In this document: piece by piece, positions 53,959 to 62,461 of the stretch | Layout: each line of letters starts with the position of its first letter | How positions within the stretch are numbered: position 1 is the stretch's first letter | Source: Bacillus timonensis | Lineage (GTDB): Bacteria; Bacillota; Bacilli; Bacillales; Bacillaceae_L | Assembly: GCA_020171895.1 (NCBI GenBank) | Contig: JAIVAN010000004.1 | Span: forward strand, 124,001 to 188,000 | Reading direction: 5' to 3' | Length of the DNA stretch: 64,000 nucleotides | The notes under the pieces: generated by a model | Database searches by the model: none | What the model was told of the DNA's origin: nothing | What the model saw: the letters and a program-made list of their open reading frames with translations, nothing else | Position numbers and translations under genes: made by a program

Positions 53959-54018
53959 TGCAATAAATATTTGCGCAAAATAAATTTAGATAATGTATAG
54001 TGCAAAATATTTTTGTGG
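53959..54018 (+). promoter_or_regulatory. two candidate RocR upstream activating sites
   Basis: TGCAATAAATATTTGCGCA (53959-53977) and TGCAAAATATTTTTGTGG (54001-54018) are inverted-repeat-like sequences about 42 bp apart, upstream of the rocD -24/-12 promoter. Both have TGCAA at the left and an opposed TTGC/TTGT at the right, as expected of sites for a dimeric activator. Assignment to RocR is inference. Confidence 0.6.
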
Positions 54019-54056
54019 TTTTTAACTGTTTTACGAGGTGTTTTCTCTCTGGAAAA

Positions 54057-54072
54057 TGGCACAAAACTTGCA
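54057..54072 (+). promoter_or_regulatory. sigma-54 (-24/-12) promoter of rocD
   Basis: TGGCAC-AAAAC-TTGCA matches the sigma-54 consensus TGGCAC-N5-TTGCW exactly. It lies 34 bp before the rocD start codon. Confidence 0.95.
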
Positions 54073-54106
54073 TCTTAGTTAGTAAAGAATTTTAGGGGGA
54101 ATATAA

Positions 54107-55300
54107 ATGTCAACATCTAGTCAATTATTAATTGAACAAACAGAACGCTTTGGAGCAAACAACTATCATCCGCTACCAATTGTGATTTCACAGGCAGAGG
54201 GCGTATGGGTAGAAGATCCTGAAGGAAACAAGTATATGGACATGCTTAGCGCTTACTCTGCTGTAAATCAGGGACATCGTCATCCAAGAATTGTGGACGC
54301 ATTAAAAAAACAAGCGGACCGTGTAACCCTAACATCTCGTGCTTTTCATAACGATCAATTAGGTCCATGGTATGAAAAAATAACGAAATTAACAAAAATG
54401 GAAATGGCACTACCAATGAATACTGGTGCAGAGGCTGTTGAAACGGCAATTAAGGCAGTAAGACGTTGGGGATATGATGTAAAAGGGATAGAAAATAACC
54501 AAGCTGAAATTATTGCGTGCGTTGGGAACTTCCACGGTCGCACGATGACAGCTGTTTCCCTATCATCTGAAGAAGAGTATAAAAGAGGATTTGGGCCAAT
54601 GCTACCAGGGATCAAGTTAATTCCTTATGGAGACCTTGAAGCATTGAAAAATGCAATCACTCCTAATACCGTTGCATTTTTATTTGAGCCGATACAAGGA
54701 GAGGCTGGTATTGTCATTCCTCCTCAAGGCTTTTTAAAGGAAGCATACAATGTATGTAAGGAAAACAACGTGTTATTCGTTGCAGATGAGATACAAGCAG
54801 GACTTGGTCGCTCAGGTAAACTGTTTGCATGTGAATGGGAAGATGTTCATCCAGATATGTACATTTTAGGAAAAGCTCTAGGTGGAGGGGTGTTTCCGAT
54901 TTCATGTGTCGTAGCAAATAAAGATGTGTTAGGTGTATTTAATCCAGGTTCTCACGGGTCAACATTTGGAGGAAATCCGATGGCATGTGCAGTATCACTC
55001 GCATCATTAGAAGTATTGGAAGATGAAAAATTAGCTGAACGTTCCTTAGAGTTAGGAACATATTTTATGGAAAAATTAAAAGAAATTTCAAATCCAATGA
55101 TCAAAGAAGTTCGTGGTAGAGGCTTATTTATTGGGGTAGAACTACATGAACCGGCTCGACGTTACTGTGAAGAATTAAAGGAAAAAGGATTGCTATGTAA
55201 AGAGACGCATGATACAGTCATTCGGTTTGCGCCACCATTAGTTATTTCGAGAGGAGAATTAGATTGGGCAATTGAAAGGATTCAAGCTGTATTAAGCTAA
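54107..55300 (+). CDS. rocD: ornithine aminotransferase RocD
   Basis: 397-residue PLP enzyme converting ornithine and 2-oxoglutarate to glutamate semialdehyde and glutamate in arginine breakdown. Conserved: [37 protein letters not shown], the [12 protein letters not shown] block and PLP-Lys in [13 protein letters not shown] (about 254). GGGGG lies 8 nt before the ATG. Under sigma-54/RocR control by its promoter. No rocE/rocF follow, so it is a single-gene unit, unlike rocDEF of B. subtilis. Confidence 0.95.
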   Translation: MSTSSQLLIEQTERFGANNYHPLPIVISQAEGVWVEDPEGNKYMDMLSAYSAVNQGHRHPRIVDALKKQADRVTLTSRAFHNDQLGPWYEKITKLTKMEMALPMNTGAEAVETAIKAVRRWGYDVKGIENNQAEIIACVGNFHGRTMTAVSLSSEEEYKRGFGPMLPGIKLIPYGDLEALKNAITPNTVAFLFEPIQGEAGIVIPPQGFLKEAYNVCKENNVLFVADEIQAGLGRSGKLFACEWEDVHPDMYILGKALGGGVFPISCVVANKDVLGVFNPGSHGSTFGGNPMACAVSLASLEVLEDEKLAERSLELGTYFMEKLKEISNPMIKEVRGRGLFIGVELHEPARRYCEELKEKGLLCKETHDTVIRFAPPLVISRGELDWAIERIQAVLS

Positions 55301-55313
55301 AATATTTCAAATG

Positions 55314-55346
55314 TGAGGCAAGCCAAAAGGCTTGTCTCATTTTTTC
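55314..55346 (+). terminator. rho-independent terminator of rocD
   Basis: TGAGGCAAGCC / GGCTTGTCTCA with an AAAA loop and six T. Confidence 0.95.
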
Positions 55347-55498
55347 ATTTACTAGAGTTGTAGAACATTGAAAATAGAAAGAGTAGCTCAAAGAGGTTAT
55401 GATTACTTGTAATGTAACTTACAGATTATAAGTATGAAATTTTACTATAATAAGTTGATAAAGGACGAAGTGCGCAAAGGCGAAGAGGAGGAAATATT

Positions 55499-56242
55499 AT
55501 GGAAACAAAAATGAACAAAATAAAAGAGGCCATAAATGTAATGGAAATTCAGAAGAAGCAAATGGGTCAATTCCTCTCAAATGCAGCAGATATGGTAGCC
55601 TACTCAAATCAGTTATCATCGTTATCAACTTTAGTGAATCAAGGAGTAATGGAGGCATTTGTACACGCTGGAAATGGGAAAGAGGCGATTGATGAAACTG
55701 TTGATGAAATGGAAGAAATTCAAAAAGCATCACTGTTAATGGTACAAAAAATGGGTGTGCTTTCAGATTATTCTTCGAAACTAGTAGAAATTATTCAAGC
55801 ATTGCAAAATATTTCACGACAAACCAATTTATTAGCGCTAAATGCGTCTATAGAGGCGGCAAGAGCAGGAGCATCTGGAAGAGGATTCGACGTTGTTGCA
55901 AAAGAAATTAGAAAATTATCTGAAGAAAGTTCTGAAGCGACAAAACAAGCGAAATCTTCAATCTCTTACATTCTAGATGGAATGAAAGAAGTTGAAGATC
56001 TTACACACACAGGAAAAAATAAATCTGAGCTAGGTATCCAGCATATAAGGAAAACAGAAGAGTTATTTCATTCAATTCATAATTCTGTATCACGTGTAAG
56101 TCAGCAAAAAGATGAATTACTAACAGTCACGAATCAGTTAACGGGTGCTAGTGAATCTGCTAATGCATTAAGTATATCGATTGCAAACAATCGGGCAATT
56201 ATTGCAGAAGGATTGTACTCAGCCATAGATGAAGATAATTAA
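55499..56242 (+). CDS. soluble chemoreceptor-type signalling protein
   Basis: 247-residue cytoplasmic protein consisting only of an MCP signalling domain. The hairpin tip [20 protein letters not shown] (about 100-120) and [18 protein letters not shown] are clear. There is no membrane helix, HAMP or recognisable sensor domain; about 80 N-terminal residues are helical. Could join chemoreceptor arrays or bind CheA/CheW without a bound ligand sensor. GAGGAGG is the ribosome site. Its last 44 bp overlap the end of the convergent membrane-protein gene. Confidence 0.9.
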   Translation: METKMNKIKEAINVMEIQKKQMGQFLSNAADMVAYSNQLSSLSTLVNQGVMEAFVHAGNGKEAIDETVDEMEEIQKASLLMVQKMGVLSDYSSKLVEIIQALQNISRQTNLLALNASIEAARAGASGRGFDVVAKEIRKLSEESSEATKQAKSSISYILDGMKEVEDLTHTGKNKSELGIQHIRKTEELFHSIHNSVSRVSQQKDELLTVTNQLTGASESANALSISIANNRAIIAEGLYSAIDEDN

Positions 56243-57305
56243 CAAGCCACAGGATGATAGGTGGGATCACTAATAATACGTATGGAGCTTGTCCATAAGC
56301 ATTGACCACAGTCTTCATTCCGTGCATGCAAACGATAGGTGCATTTAGAATAAATGTCCAGCCTGCAACCGCAGCTACCATTTGTTCTTGAAAAGTCAAC
56401 TTCTTAAAAAGAATCACAGTGGTTATAAGTGTAAAACCTGCAAAAAAGATCGTTTTCAAGATAAGTAAATAGACAACTTTTATCGTGATAAATCTTATGT
56501 CGACATTTGTAATATGAAGCATTGTTAACGTAATAAAAATATATAAGTTTGTCGTACCAAGCTCATTAAAAAGCTTGGTTTTTTGTTTCGAAATGTACGT
56601 ATTTAAATAAAGTCCATATCCAATTCCAAGTAACATAGTGTATACAAAGTCAAAGAAAAAAAGCTCCTTCATGAACGGGAAAGTAGTTGTAACGATAACA
56701 ATGACTGAAGATATAAAAATGATGATAATCGTTTCTATTTTTATCGGAATGATATTTTTGTCCGTTTCACTATTTCTTAGAAATTGTTGGTGATCTTTCT
56801 TGAATAAACGATTTGACAACGTTAGGAAGAGAGGTGTAGAAAAAAACACGATCAACAATTGGACTGTGCTCCATTGCATAATTGGTTCAATGTAATCAAT
56901 CGGAACAATTGCCTTGACAATCTGTGTATTATAAGCAAACATTATTGTTCCAAAAAGCCATTGGTATTCACCAATGTAGAACTCAGATAGTTTCATCAAG
57001 GATGCTAAAATAACAAGACAAATAACTAGCAAATGGAAAAAGCGTAAAAGATAAGTCCGGTTAAGAACAGTAGCGATCTGGAATCCTATGCAAAATAGAA
57101 AAATAGTTAAAGAGAGCCTCAATAGAAACTCTGGAACAAGTAAAGTAACGTGGAAAAAATGCTTCAAGATCAATGAACTAACTATGACAAGGATGCTAGA
57201 TATATAAGGAATTGATATAAATCTTTGATGAAGTTTTAATGTGTGAACAAGATATTCACTTAGTTTTAAACTAAGGAAAATTAAAATGATTGAAAAGGTA
57301 AACAT
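56199..57305 (-). CDS. multi-pass membrane protein, distantly GltS-like
   Basis: 368-residue protein with about ten helices. The end, [20 protein letters not shown] and [21 protein letters not shown], resembles the C-terminus of sodium/glutamate symporters (GltS/ESS family), and the N-terminus follows the same helix plan. The GGHGT signature of true GltS is not seen at the expected place (here [15 protein letters not shown]), so the substrate or even transport may differ. AGGGTG lies 8 nt before the ATG. Its 3' end overlaps the previous gene by 44 bp. Confidence 0.6.
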   Translation of the reverse strand: MFTFSIILIFLSLKLSEYLVHTLKLHQRFISIPYISSILVIVSSLILKHFFHVTLLVPEFLLRLSLTIFLFCIGFQIATVLNRTYLLRFFHLLVICLVILASLMKLSEFYIGEYQWLFGTIMFAYNTQIVKAIVPIDYIEPIMQWSTVQLLIVFFSTPLFLTLSNRLFKKDHQQFLRNSETDKNIIPIKIETIIIIFISSVIVIVTTTFPFMKELFFFDFVYTMLLGIGYGLYLNTYISKQKTKLFNELGTTNLYIFITLTMLHITNVDIRFITIKVVYLLILKTIFFAGFTLITTVILFKKLTFQEQMVAAVAGWTFILNAPIVCMHGMKTVVNAYGQAPYVLLVIPPIILWLVNYLHLWLSTILLQ

Positions 57306-57500
57306 TGAAAAAACACCCTATTCCACGAAAGTACTTACTCTATCAAAACATAATTCATTCATTCTTTCTGTAAGGCGGATTACTTTTTGTTTAATTGTAC
57401 TATTAAGTTAGTTAAAAGACTTCTTTGAATATGCAGGAATAATAAGTGGAGTAACGAAATAATATGTTGAGAGTTTTAGAACGAATGAAAGTAGGCGAGA

Positions 57501-58064
57501 ATGATGGAAGGCTTCACATCTAATACAGTTTTACTCATAATTGATGTTCAAAAAGGCTTTGACGATTTTAGCTGGGGAGAGAGGAATAATCCACAAGCTG
57601 AAGAAAATATCGAAAAGATATTGCAACAATGGAGAAATACCAATAGGCCTGTCATACATATCCAACACTTATCAGAGGATCCTGCTTCACCGTTGTATAA
57701 ATATAAAGCTAGCAGTGAGATAAAAGAGGAATTAAAACCGATTAAACAAGAGCCTTTATTCACGAAAAGCGTGAATAGTGCGTTTATTGGTACGAATTTA
57801 GAAACATACTTGCGAGAAAAAGAATACGATCATCTTGTTGTAGTGGGGTTAACAACCGATCATTGTGTTTCAACTACGGTTCGAATGGCAGCAAATTTAG
57901 GCTTTCATGTGACGATCGTTTCAGACGCAACTGCTACTTTTGCTAAAATGGGACTTGATGGAGTAAACATATCACCTGTCATTTTGCATAATGTTCATCT
58001 TACAAGTTTACAGGGGGAGTTTGCTAGAGTATTAGATACTAAAAGAGTATTAGAATGTGAATGA
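57501..58064 (+). CDS. isochorismatase-fold cysteine hydrolase
   Basis: 187-residue cysteine hydrolase. Catalytic residues by family: Asp in LLIIDVQKGFDD (about 14), Lys in FTKSVNSAF (about 93), and Cys in GLTTDHCVSTTVRMA (about 128). It acts on amides such as nicotinamide or N-carbamoyl compounds or on isochorismate; there is no siderophore cluster here, so an amidase role is more likely. The ribosome site is weak (TAGGCGAG), and two adjacent ATGs are possible starts. Confidence 0.87.
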   Translation: MMEGFTSNTVLLIIDVQKGFDDFSWGERNNPQAEENIEKILQQWRNTNRPVIHIQHLSEDPASPLYKYKASSEIKEELKPIKQEPLFTKSVNSAFIGTNLETYLREKEYDHLVVVGLTTDHCVSTTVRMAANLGFHVTIVSDATATFAKMGLDGVNISPVILHNVHLTSLQGEFARVLDTKRVLECE

Positions 58065-58091
58065 AAAGATATATCAGTACAATGTTTTAAT

Positions 58092-58131
58092 GAGCACCGT
58101 TTCAACTTAGAAGCGGGGTTCTTTTTTTTTC
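58092..58131 (+). terminator. rho-independent terminator
   Basis: An imperfect stem GAGCACCGTTTC / GAAGCGGGGTTC followed by eight T after the isochorismatase-fold gene. Confidence 0.78.
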
Positions 58132-58183
58132 ATTGAATTCATACATAGATAGTTAGAAAGGAAAGCTTAGGGGAGGGTTGATG

Positions 58184-59245
58184 ATGAAATTTGGATTTTG
58201 GTTACCGGTATTTGGGGGCTGGCTTCGCAATGTGGAGAGTGAAAACATGCCCCCAACCTTTGAATATGCAAAAGAAGTCATTCAATCAGCTGAAAAATGG
58301 GGTTTTTCAACGACATTAATTGCAGAATTATTCCTGAATGATATTAAGGGGCCAGAGCATGATTCATTAGAGGCATGGTCCACAGCCGCAGCATTAGCAG
58401 CAGTTACAGAAAAGATAGAAATTATGACAGCGATTCGTCCGGGGTTTCATAATCCAGCGGTTGCCGCCAAAATGATAGCTAATATCGATCGTATTAGTAA
58501 TGGTCGGTTAACATTAAATGTTGTGTCTGCATGGTGGGAGGAAGAAGCAAAGCAATATGGTGGAATTTTTACAGAGCATGATGAGCGCTATGAGCGAACA
58601 AAAGAATTTATTGATGTCTTAAAAGGAATGTGGCAGGAAGAGACATTCTCTTATGATGGTATGTTTTATCAAGTTCAGAATGCAAAGATGTCACCTAAAC
58701 CAGTTCAACAACCAACCCCGATTCTTTACGCAGGAGGTGAAAGTGAGAAAGGAAAGAATACGATTGCGAAAGTTTGTGATGCATATGTTATGCACGGTGG
58801 AACAGTGGAAGAAATGAAACAGAAGATATCAGATATGAAAAAAAGAAGAGAGTCATTTCATAAGCCGCCTTTTACCTCATTTGGAATGGCTGCATATGTC
58901 ATTTGTCGTGATACAGAAGAAGAAGCGCTAGAGGAATTAAAGAAAATTACAGATGTGAAACATTCAAGTGCATATGCTGGTTTTAAAGACTTTACCAGTA
59001 AATCTCAGTTAGAGCAGGTTATCCAAGTACAGGATTATTCGGTCTCAAATCGTGGGCTTCGTCCTTATTTCATTGGAACACCAATGCAAATTGCAGAAAA
59101 GATGATGAAATACGAACAAGCAGGGCTGGATTTATTATTATTACAATTTTCTCCACAGTTAGAAGAAATGGAGCGCTTTGCAAAAGAAGTAATGCCGATC
59201 TTTAATGAGTTAAAAAAAGAAAGCAGGCTGCCACTTAATGAGTGA
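58184..59245 (+). CDS. LLM-class flavin-dependent monooxygenase (SfnG-like)
   Basis: 353-residue FMNH2-dependent luciferase-fold enzyme. MKFGFWLPVFGGWLRNV at the start, LIAELFLND, AIRPGFHNPAVAAKM and NVVSAWWEEEAKQYGG match the alkanesulfonate/dimethylsulfone monooxygenase branch (SsuD/SfnG). Likely role: releasing sulfite or sulfinate from organosulfur compounds for sulfur supply. No reductase gene is adjacent. Start at 58184 with GGGAGG 7 nt upstream; earlier TTG/ATG codons are in frame. Its end overlaps the kinase gene end by 11 bp. Confidence 0.87.
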   Translation: MKFGFWLPVFGGWLRNVESENMPPTFEYAKEVIQSAEKWGFSTTLIAELFLNDIKGPEHDSLEAWSTAAALAAVTEKIEIMTAIRPGFHNPAVAAKMIANIDRISNGRLTLNVVSAWWEEEAKQYGGIFTEHDERYERTKEFIDVLKGMWQEETFSYDGMFYQVQNAKMSPKPVQQPTPILYAGGESEKGKNTIAKVCDAYVMHGGTVEEMKQKISDMKKRRESFHKPPFTSFGMAAYVICRDTEEEALEELKKITDVKHSSAYAGFKDFTSKSQLEQVIQVQDYSVSNRGLRPYFIGTPMQIAEKMMKYEQAGLDLLLLQFSPQLEEMERFAKEVMPIFNELKKESRLPLNE

Positions 59246-60011
59246 CAGCCTTGCGTAATTTGTCTAGCTCATGCATGACTTCTTGAACATTATTGAAAGG
59301 ACTATTGTCTTCTGCCTGCAAGAGGCGTCGAATAAAACATTTTTCTTGAATTGAAAGTGAAAGCTCATTCTCCCAGCTTTGTTCGACGGATGAAGTTGGG
59401 GTGTAATTTGAATACAAAAGAAATAGTAATGTATGGCCCAATGCATAAAAATCACTTTTAGGAGTAAGCCTGCGCATAGGTGAATCAGACGTGTACCCAG
59501 AATCAGATAAAAAGCGAGACAAGCCAAAATCAATAATGGATAAGTGTTCATCCTGTAAGAGTATATTAGGTGGTCGTAGATCTAAGTGAACAATGTTTTG
59601 GTCTTGGAAATAGCTAACAACGGAAAAGGCTTTATAAATTAAGTCAAAGCTTTCACTTTTAGAAAACACACGGTTCTGTTCAAATAATAAATCCTCAAGA
59701 GACACGCCATCAATTTTAGTCATGACAAGGAAATAATCTTTTTTAAGTTTAAAAGCTTCTATATATTTAGGGATGTTAGGGTGTGATAGTTTTTGAAGGA
59801 TTTCTTTTTCAAGTTGTAGGGATTGAAATCCTTTTGAGTGATGTTGACGTTTCCTCAGTTGTTTAATGACCACAGTTTTTCCACTTTTTAAATCAATAGC
59901 TTCATAGCTTATCCCGTAGCTTCCCATTCCTAGAATTCTCTTTATACTATAGTGCTTCAAAATCGAATGAGCAGGGAGTATTCCTTCTCGAATTCGTGTG
60001 AGGAAATTCAT
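59235..60011 (-). CDS. Hanks-type Ser/Thr protein kinase
   Basis: 258-residue cytoplasmic kinase with no membrane or PASTA domain. G-loop GMGSYG (28-33), Lys50 in VVIKQL, Glu70 in the C-helix, catalytic loop HLDLRPPNIL (Asp144 and Asn149, with Leu for the usual Arg of HRD and Arg for the usual Lys), and DFG (161-163) are all present, so it should be active. The start codon overlaps the stop of the upstream small gene (TAATG), without its own ribosome site, so translation is coupled. Resembles YabT/YrzF-size kinases of Bacillus. Confidence 0.88.
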   Translation of the reverse strand: MNFLTRIREGILPAHSILKHYSIKRILGMGSYGISYEAIDLKSGKTVVIKQLRKRQHHSKGFQSLQLEKEILQKLSHPNIPKYIEAFKLKKDYFLVMTKIDGVSLEDLLFEQNRVFSKSESFDLIYKAFSVVSYFQDQNIVHLDLRPPNILLQDEHLSIIDFGLSRFLSDSGYTSDSPMRRLTPKSDFYALGHTLLFLLYSNYTPTSSVEQSWENELSLSIQEKCFIRRLLQAEDNSPFNNVQEVMHELDKLRKAVTH

Positions 60012-60193
60012 TAGCTTGAGAAGAAGCTAGAAAAGAAACTACCACTTTTATGTTTTTTCTTGTAATGAGAGTGTCCAAAATGTCCGTGATATTTGTTTTT
60101 GTATTTGTAATCACTACTTGAATAATGTTTTGGATAATGGTGTTTATGGGAAAGCTTACTTTTCAAAACATGTTCAATAATTTTTTTAAACAT
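60011..60193 (-). CDS. Lys/His/Ser/Tyr-rich miniprotein coupled to the kinase
   Basis: 60-residue, strongly basic protein: 13 Lys, 10 His, 12 Ser and 6 Tyr. After a short helix (1-15), it has HKHHYPKHY, a repeated KY/GH pattern (about 29-44), KKKHKSGS, and ends FFSSFFSS. This low-complexity composition recalls spore-coat proteins such as CotG, but length and sequence are not those of CotG. AAGGAGGAG precedes the ATG, a strong site. Being co-translated with the kinase makes it a candidate substrate or anchor; that is inference. Confidence 0.75.
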   Translation of the reverse strand: MFKKIIEHVLKSKLSHKHHYPKHYSSSDYKYKNKYHGHFGHSHYKKKHKSGSFFSSFFSS

Positions 60194-60328
60194 GCGATCT
60201 CCTCCTTGATTGGATAACGATTTAATTAAATATACGTTTATGTATCACAAGAGTTTCGTTCTTTTTGAACTTATTATGTATATAAGAAACATGTCGAACG
60301 ATTTTAAAGTGAAAATGGATAAAATTGG

Positions 60329-60358
60329 TTTACAAAAACTAATGGTAATAGGTAAAAT
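60329..60358 (+). promoter_or_regulatory. SigA-type promoter of the MBL-tetR pair
   Basis: TTTACA, an 18-bp spacer, and TAAAAT, about 33 bp before the ATG of the hydrolase gene. Confidence 0.5.
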
Positions 60359-60390
60359 ACTAATAAGGTTAGTTTAAAGGAGGAACCATT

Positions 60391-61101
60391 ATGCGAGTAA
60401 GACAATATGAACATTTGTATCAACTCACATTTTTGCCAAATACCTTTCCAGTGAATTGTTATCTTCTAGAAGAGGGAAATGAGTTGACGTTAATAGATGC
60501 TGCCCTTCCATATAGTCATAAACCCATCATCAGTTTCGCCGAAAAACTTGAAAAGCCAATTACAAAAATAGTCATCACACACGCTCACGATGACCATCTT
60601 GGTGCATTAGATGTCATTAAACAGACCTACCCGAATGCCATCGTCTACATTTCTAAAAGAGATAAAAAACTTTTGAAAGGTGATAAGTCTCTAGAACAAC
60701 ACGAGCCACAGACCTCAATTAAAGGAGGGGTACCTAAGAAAGTGAAAACTGTACCAGATATTTTACTAGAAGAAGGAGATGAGGTTGGTTCACTTGTGGC
60801 ATATTCATCTCCAGGTCATACTCCTGGTTCGATGTCCTTTTTTGATAAAAGAACGAGAGCGCTAGTTGTTGGTGATGCACTTCAAACAAGAGGGGGAGTA
60901 GCAGTTGCAGGTAAAATGAAGTGGAGTTTTCCCTTTCCGGCACTGGCTACATGGAACCGTCAAGTCGCATTGGAGAGTGCCATTAAGTTAAAAGAATTAT
61001 CCCCAACCTTATTGGCAGTAGGACATGGGAATGTCATTGTAAATCCAATTAATCAAATGGACATAGCGATCCGAGAAGCAGAAAGAGAGTTTGTGAGATA
61101 A
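60391..61101 (+). CDS. metallo-beta-lactamase-fold hydrolase
   Basis: 236-residue MBL hydrolase. Zinc motif THAHDDHLGAL (HxHxDH, about 65-75), second His in SSPGHTPGSMSFFD (about 140), Asp in VVGDALQT and final His in AVGHGNVI are all present. Glyoxalase-II/quorum-lactonase size, substrate unknown. AAGGAGG lies 6-7 nt before the ATG. One base separates it from the TetR gene, so the regulator probably controls this pair. Confidence 0.9.
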   Translation: MRVRQYEHLYQLTFLPNTFPVNCYLLEEGNELTLIDAALPYSHKPIISFAEKLEKPITKIVITHAHDDHLGALDVIKQTYPNAIVYISKRDKKLLKGDKSLEQHEPQTSIKGGVPKKVKTVPDILLEEGDEVGSLVAYSSPGHTPGSMSFFDKRTRALVVGDALQTRGGVAVAGKMKWSFPFPALATWNRQVALESAIKLKELSPTLLAVGHGNVIVNPINQMDIAIREAEREFVR

Positions 61102-61102
61102 G

Positions 61103-61678
61103 ATGACGAAAAGAAAAATCACTCAAGAGGTAATAGTAACAATTGCATCTGAAATAATTGATGTAGAAGGGTATCATCAACTATCCCTAGCAGCCCTTGC
61201 AAGTCGATTAGGAATAAAAACGCCTTCGCTTTATAATCATATTGGTGGATTAGATGACCTAAAACGAAAGCTAGCACTCGTGGGGATCACTAAGTTAAAA
61301 GAAGCGATGGTTCACGCATCCATTGGAAAATCAGGAAAAGAAGCGGTAAAATCAATTGCATTTGCATACGTACATTTCGTGAAAAATCATCCGGGATTAT
61401 ACGAAGCTACAATGCCTTCCCAAGAAATTATGGATAATGAAATTAAGTCTGCTAGTGGAGAAATTGTTGATGTCATGTTAAAAATACTTCAAGAATACAA
61501 TCTAGACTATGAAAAAGCGATTCATACGGTAAGAGGATTAAGATGTTTAGTGCATGGTTTCTCAACACTAGAAATCAATAAGGGGTTTATGATGGATGTC
61601 AATATTGAGGAAAGTCTTACAATCTTACTTGAAACATATATGGCAGGATTTATATCTGAAATAAAAAATGAAGTGTGA
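61103..61678 (+). CDS. TetR/AcrR-family repressor (WHG-type C-terminal domain)
   Basis: 191-residue regulator. N-terminal HTH: LSLAALASRLGIKTPSLYNH (about 27-46). The C-terminal part with HPGLYEATMP (about 91-100) and GLRCLVHGFSTLE resembles the TetR_C_33/WHG domain. Starts 1 nt after the hydrolase stop and lacks a clear ribosome site, so translation is coupled. Likely represses its own operon in response to an unknown ligand. Confidence 0.9.
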   Translation: MTKRKITQEVIVTIASEIIDVEGYHQLSLAALASRLGIKTPSLYNHIGGLDDLKRKLALVGITKLKEAMVHASIGKSGKEAVKSIAFAYVHFVKNHPGLYEATMPSQEIMDNEIKSASGEIVDVMLKILQEYNLDYEKAIHTVRGLRCLVHGFSTLEINKGFMMDVNIEESLTILLETYMAGFISEIKNEV

Positions 61679-61763
61679 AGATGAGAGAACTGCCGATTAC
61701 ACAGCTTAGGCAGCCATTTTGTTTTCTGTAATAGTATATTCGCTTGTGTGAAGTAGTTTGAAC

Positions 61764-61793
61764 ATAATTAAAAGAGCGCGAATTTGCGCTCTT
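61764..61793 (-). terminator. rho-independent terminator of the 46-residue gene
   Basis: AGAGCGC / GCGCTCT with a six-base loop; on the minus strand, it is followed by TTTTAATT. Confidence 0.8.
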
Positions 61794-61842
61794 CAGCATA
61801 TTTCTCAATGAAATACATAGTTCCTTCCAATAGACCAAAGGA

Positions 61843-61983
61843 TTAGGACTTATTGTTTGGCGTGTTGTTGTTTTGACTTCCATTACCTCGTTTAAAATCT
61901 TTTTGCTCGACTTCTCGTCCCATTTCGACAGCCATTTTTTCTGATTTTGAACGAATTTGACGGTTATCATTTTGGTTTCCCAT
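61843..61983 (-). CDS. 46-residue hydrophilic protein
   Basis: Asn/Lys/Gln-rich polar protein (MGNQNDNRQIRSKSEKMAVEM... ending NNNTPNNKS), of SASP-like size and polarity, but I cannot match it to a known SASP family. Evidence for a real gene: AAAGGTG ribosome site 9 nt before the ATG and a proper terminator downstream. A longer frame in another phase (61650-61991) covers it and is less credible. Confidence 0.65.
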   Translation of the reverse strand: MGNQNDNRQIRSKSEKMAVEMGREVEQKDFKRGNGSQNNNTPNNKS

Positions 61984-62082
61984 CTGTACACACACCTTTC
62001 TATATTTTTCCTAATTAGTATTTCTCAATTCCCCATCCATTATGTAAAAAGTGAAGTTCGTAGGAATAGATTTTCCACCACT

Positions 62083-62391
62083 TCACTTTGAGGTAAATCC
62101 ACATGAAAAGAGAACTTTTAACTTCATAAACTTATATAGTAAAAAGGCATGACGTACTTCTCTAGTATGTGGATTCAAAAGAGATTTCAAACGATCTATG
62201 AACTCATAGTCACATTTACAGCTCGGACCGTACCTACGATAGCACTCGTCATTTGCCTTACAGCTTGTATCTACTAGGTTGATTGGCTCACCAGATCCAC
62301 ACTATTTGTATCCTGGGAAGATACAAAATCTTGGTTTACACGAACTTTCTATTGCCCAAGAACATACTCCTTTGCATTCATTTATTACCAT
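62083..62391 (-). pseudogene. parvovirus-VP1-type phospholipase A2 domain gene, broken by an in-frame TAG
   Basis: Read on the minus strand from ATG 62391, the frame gives CKPRFCIFPGYK, then TAG (62302-62304), then CGSGEPINLVDTSCKANDECY and CKCDYEFIDRL, ending at TGA 62083 (102 codons). Positions match the secreted/viral phospholipase A2 plan: the PGYKYCGPG calcium loop, where the stop replaces the Tyr, and the C..HD.CY helix, where His is Asn. Paired cysteines are kept. Small Bacillus proteins of this Parvo_coat_N type are known to me. One nonsense codon, a lost catalytic His and no ribosome site make it a decayed copy. Confidence 0.75.
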
Positions 62392-62461
62392 TTATAAACG
62401 GAGATCGAAAGGTTGTACACTAGCCTATTAGTAATACTTGTTTGTTACAAATGATACAAGA

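Noticed and set aside
61650-61991. 113-codon minus-strand frame over the TetR gene end
   Set aside because: It overlaps the regulator and the terminator; the 46-codon frame at 61843-61983 has the ribosome site and a correctly placed terminator.
62302-62304. In-frame TAG read as pyrrolysine or programmed readthrough
   Set aside because: No recoding context is visible, and the catalytic His is also lost; simple pseudogenisation is more economical.
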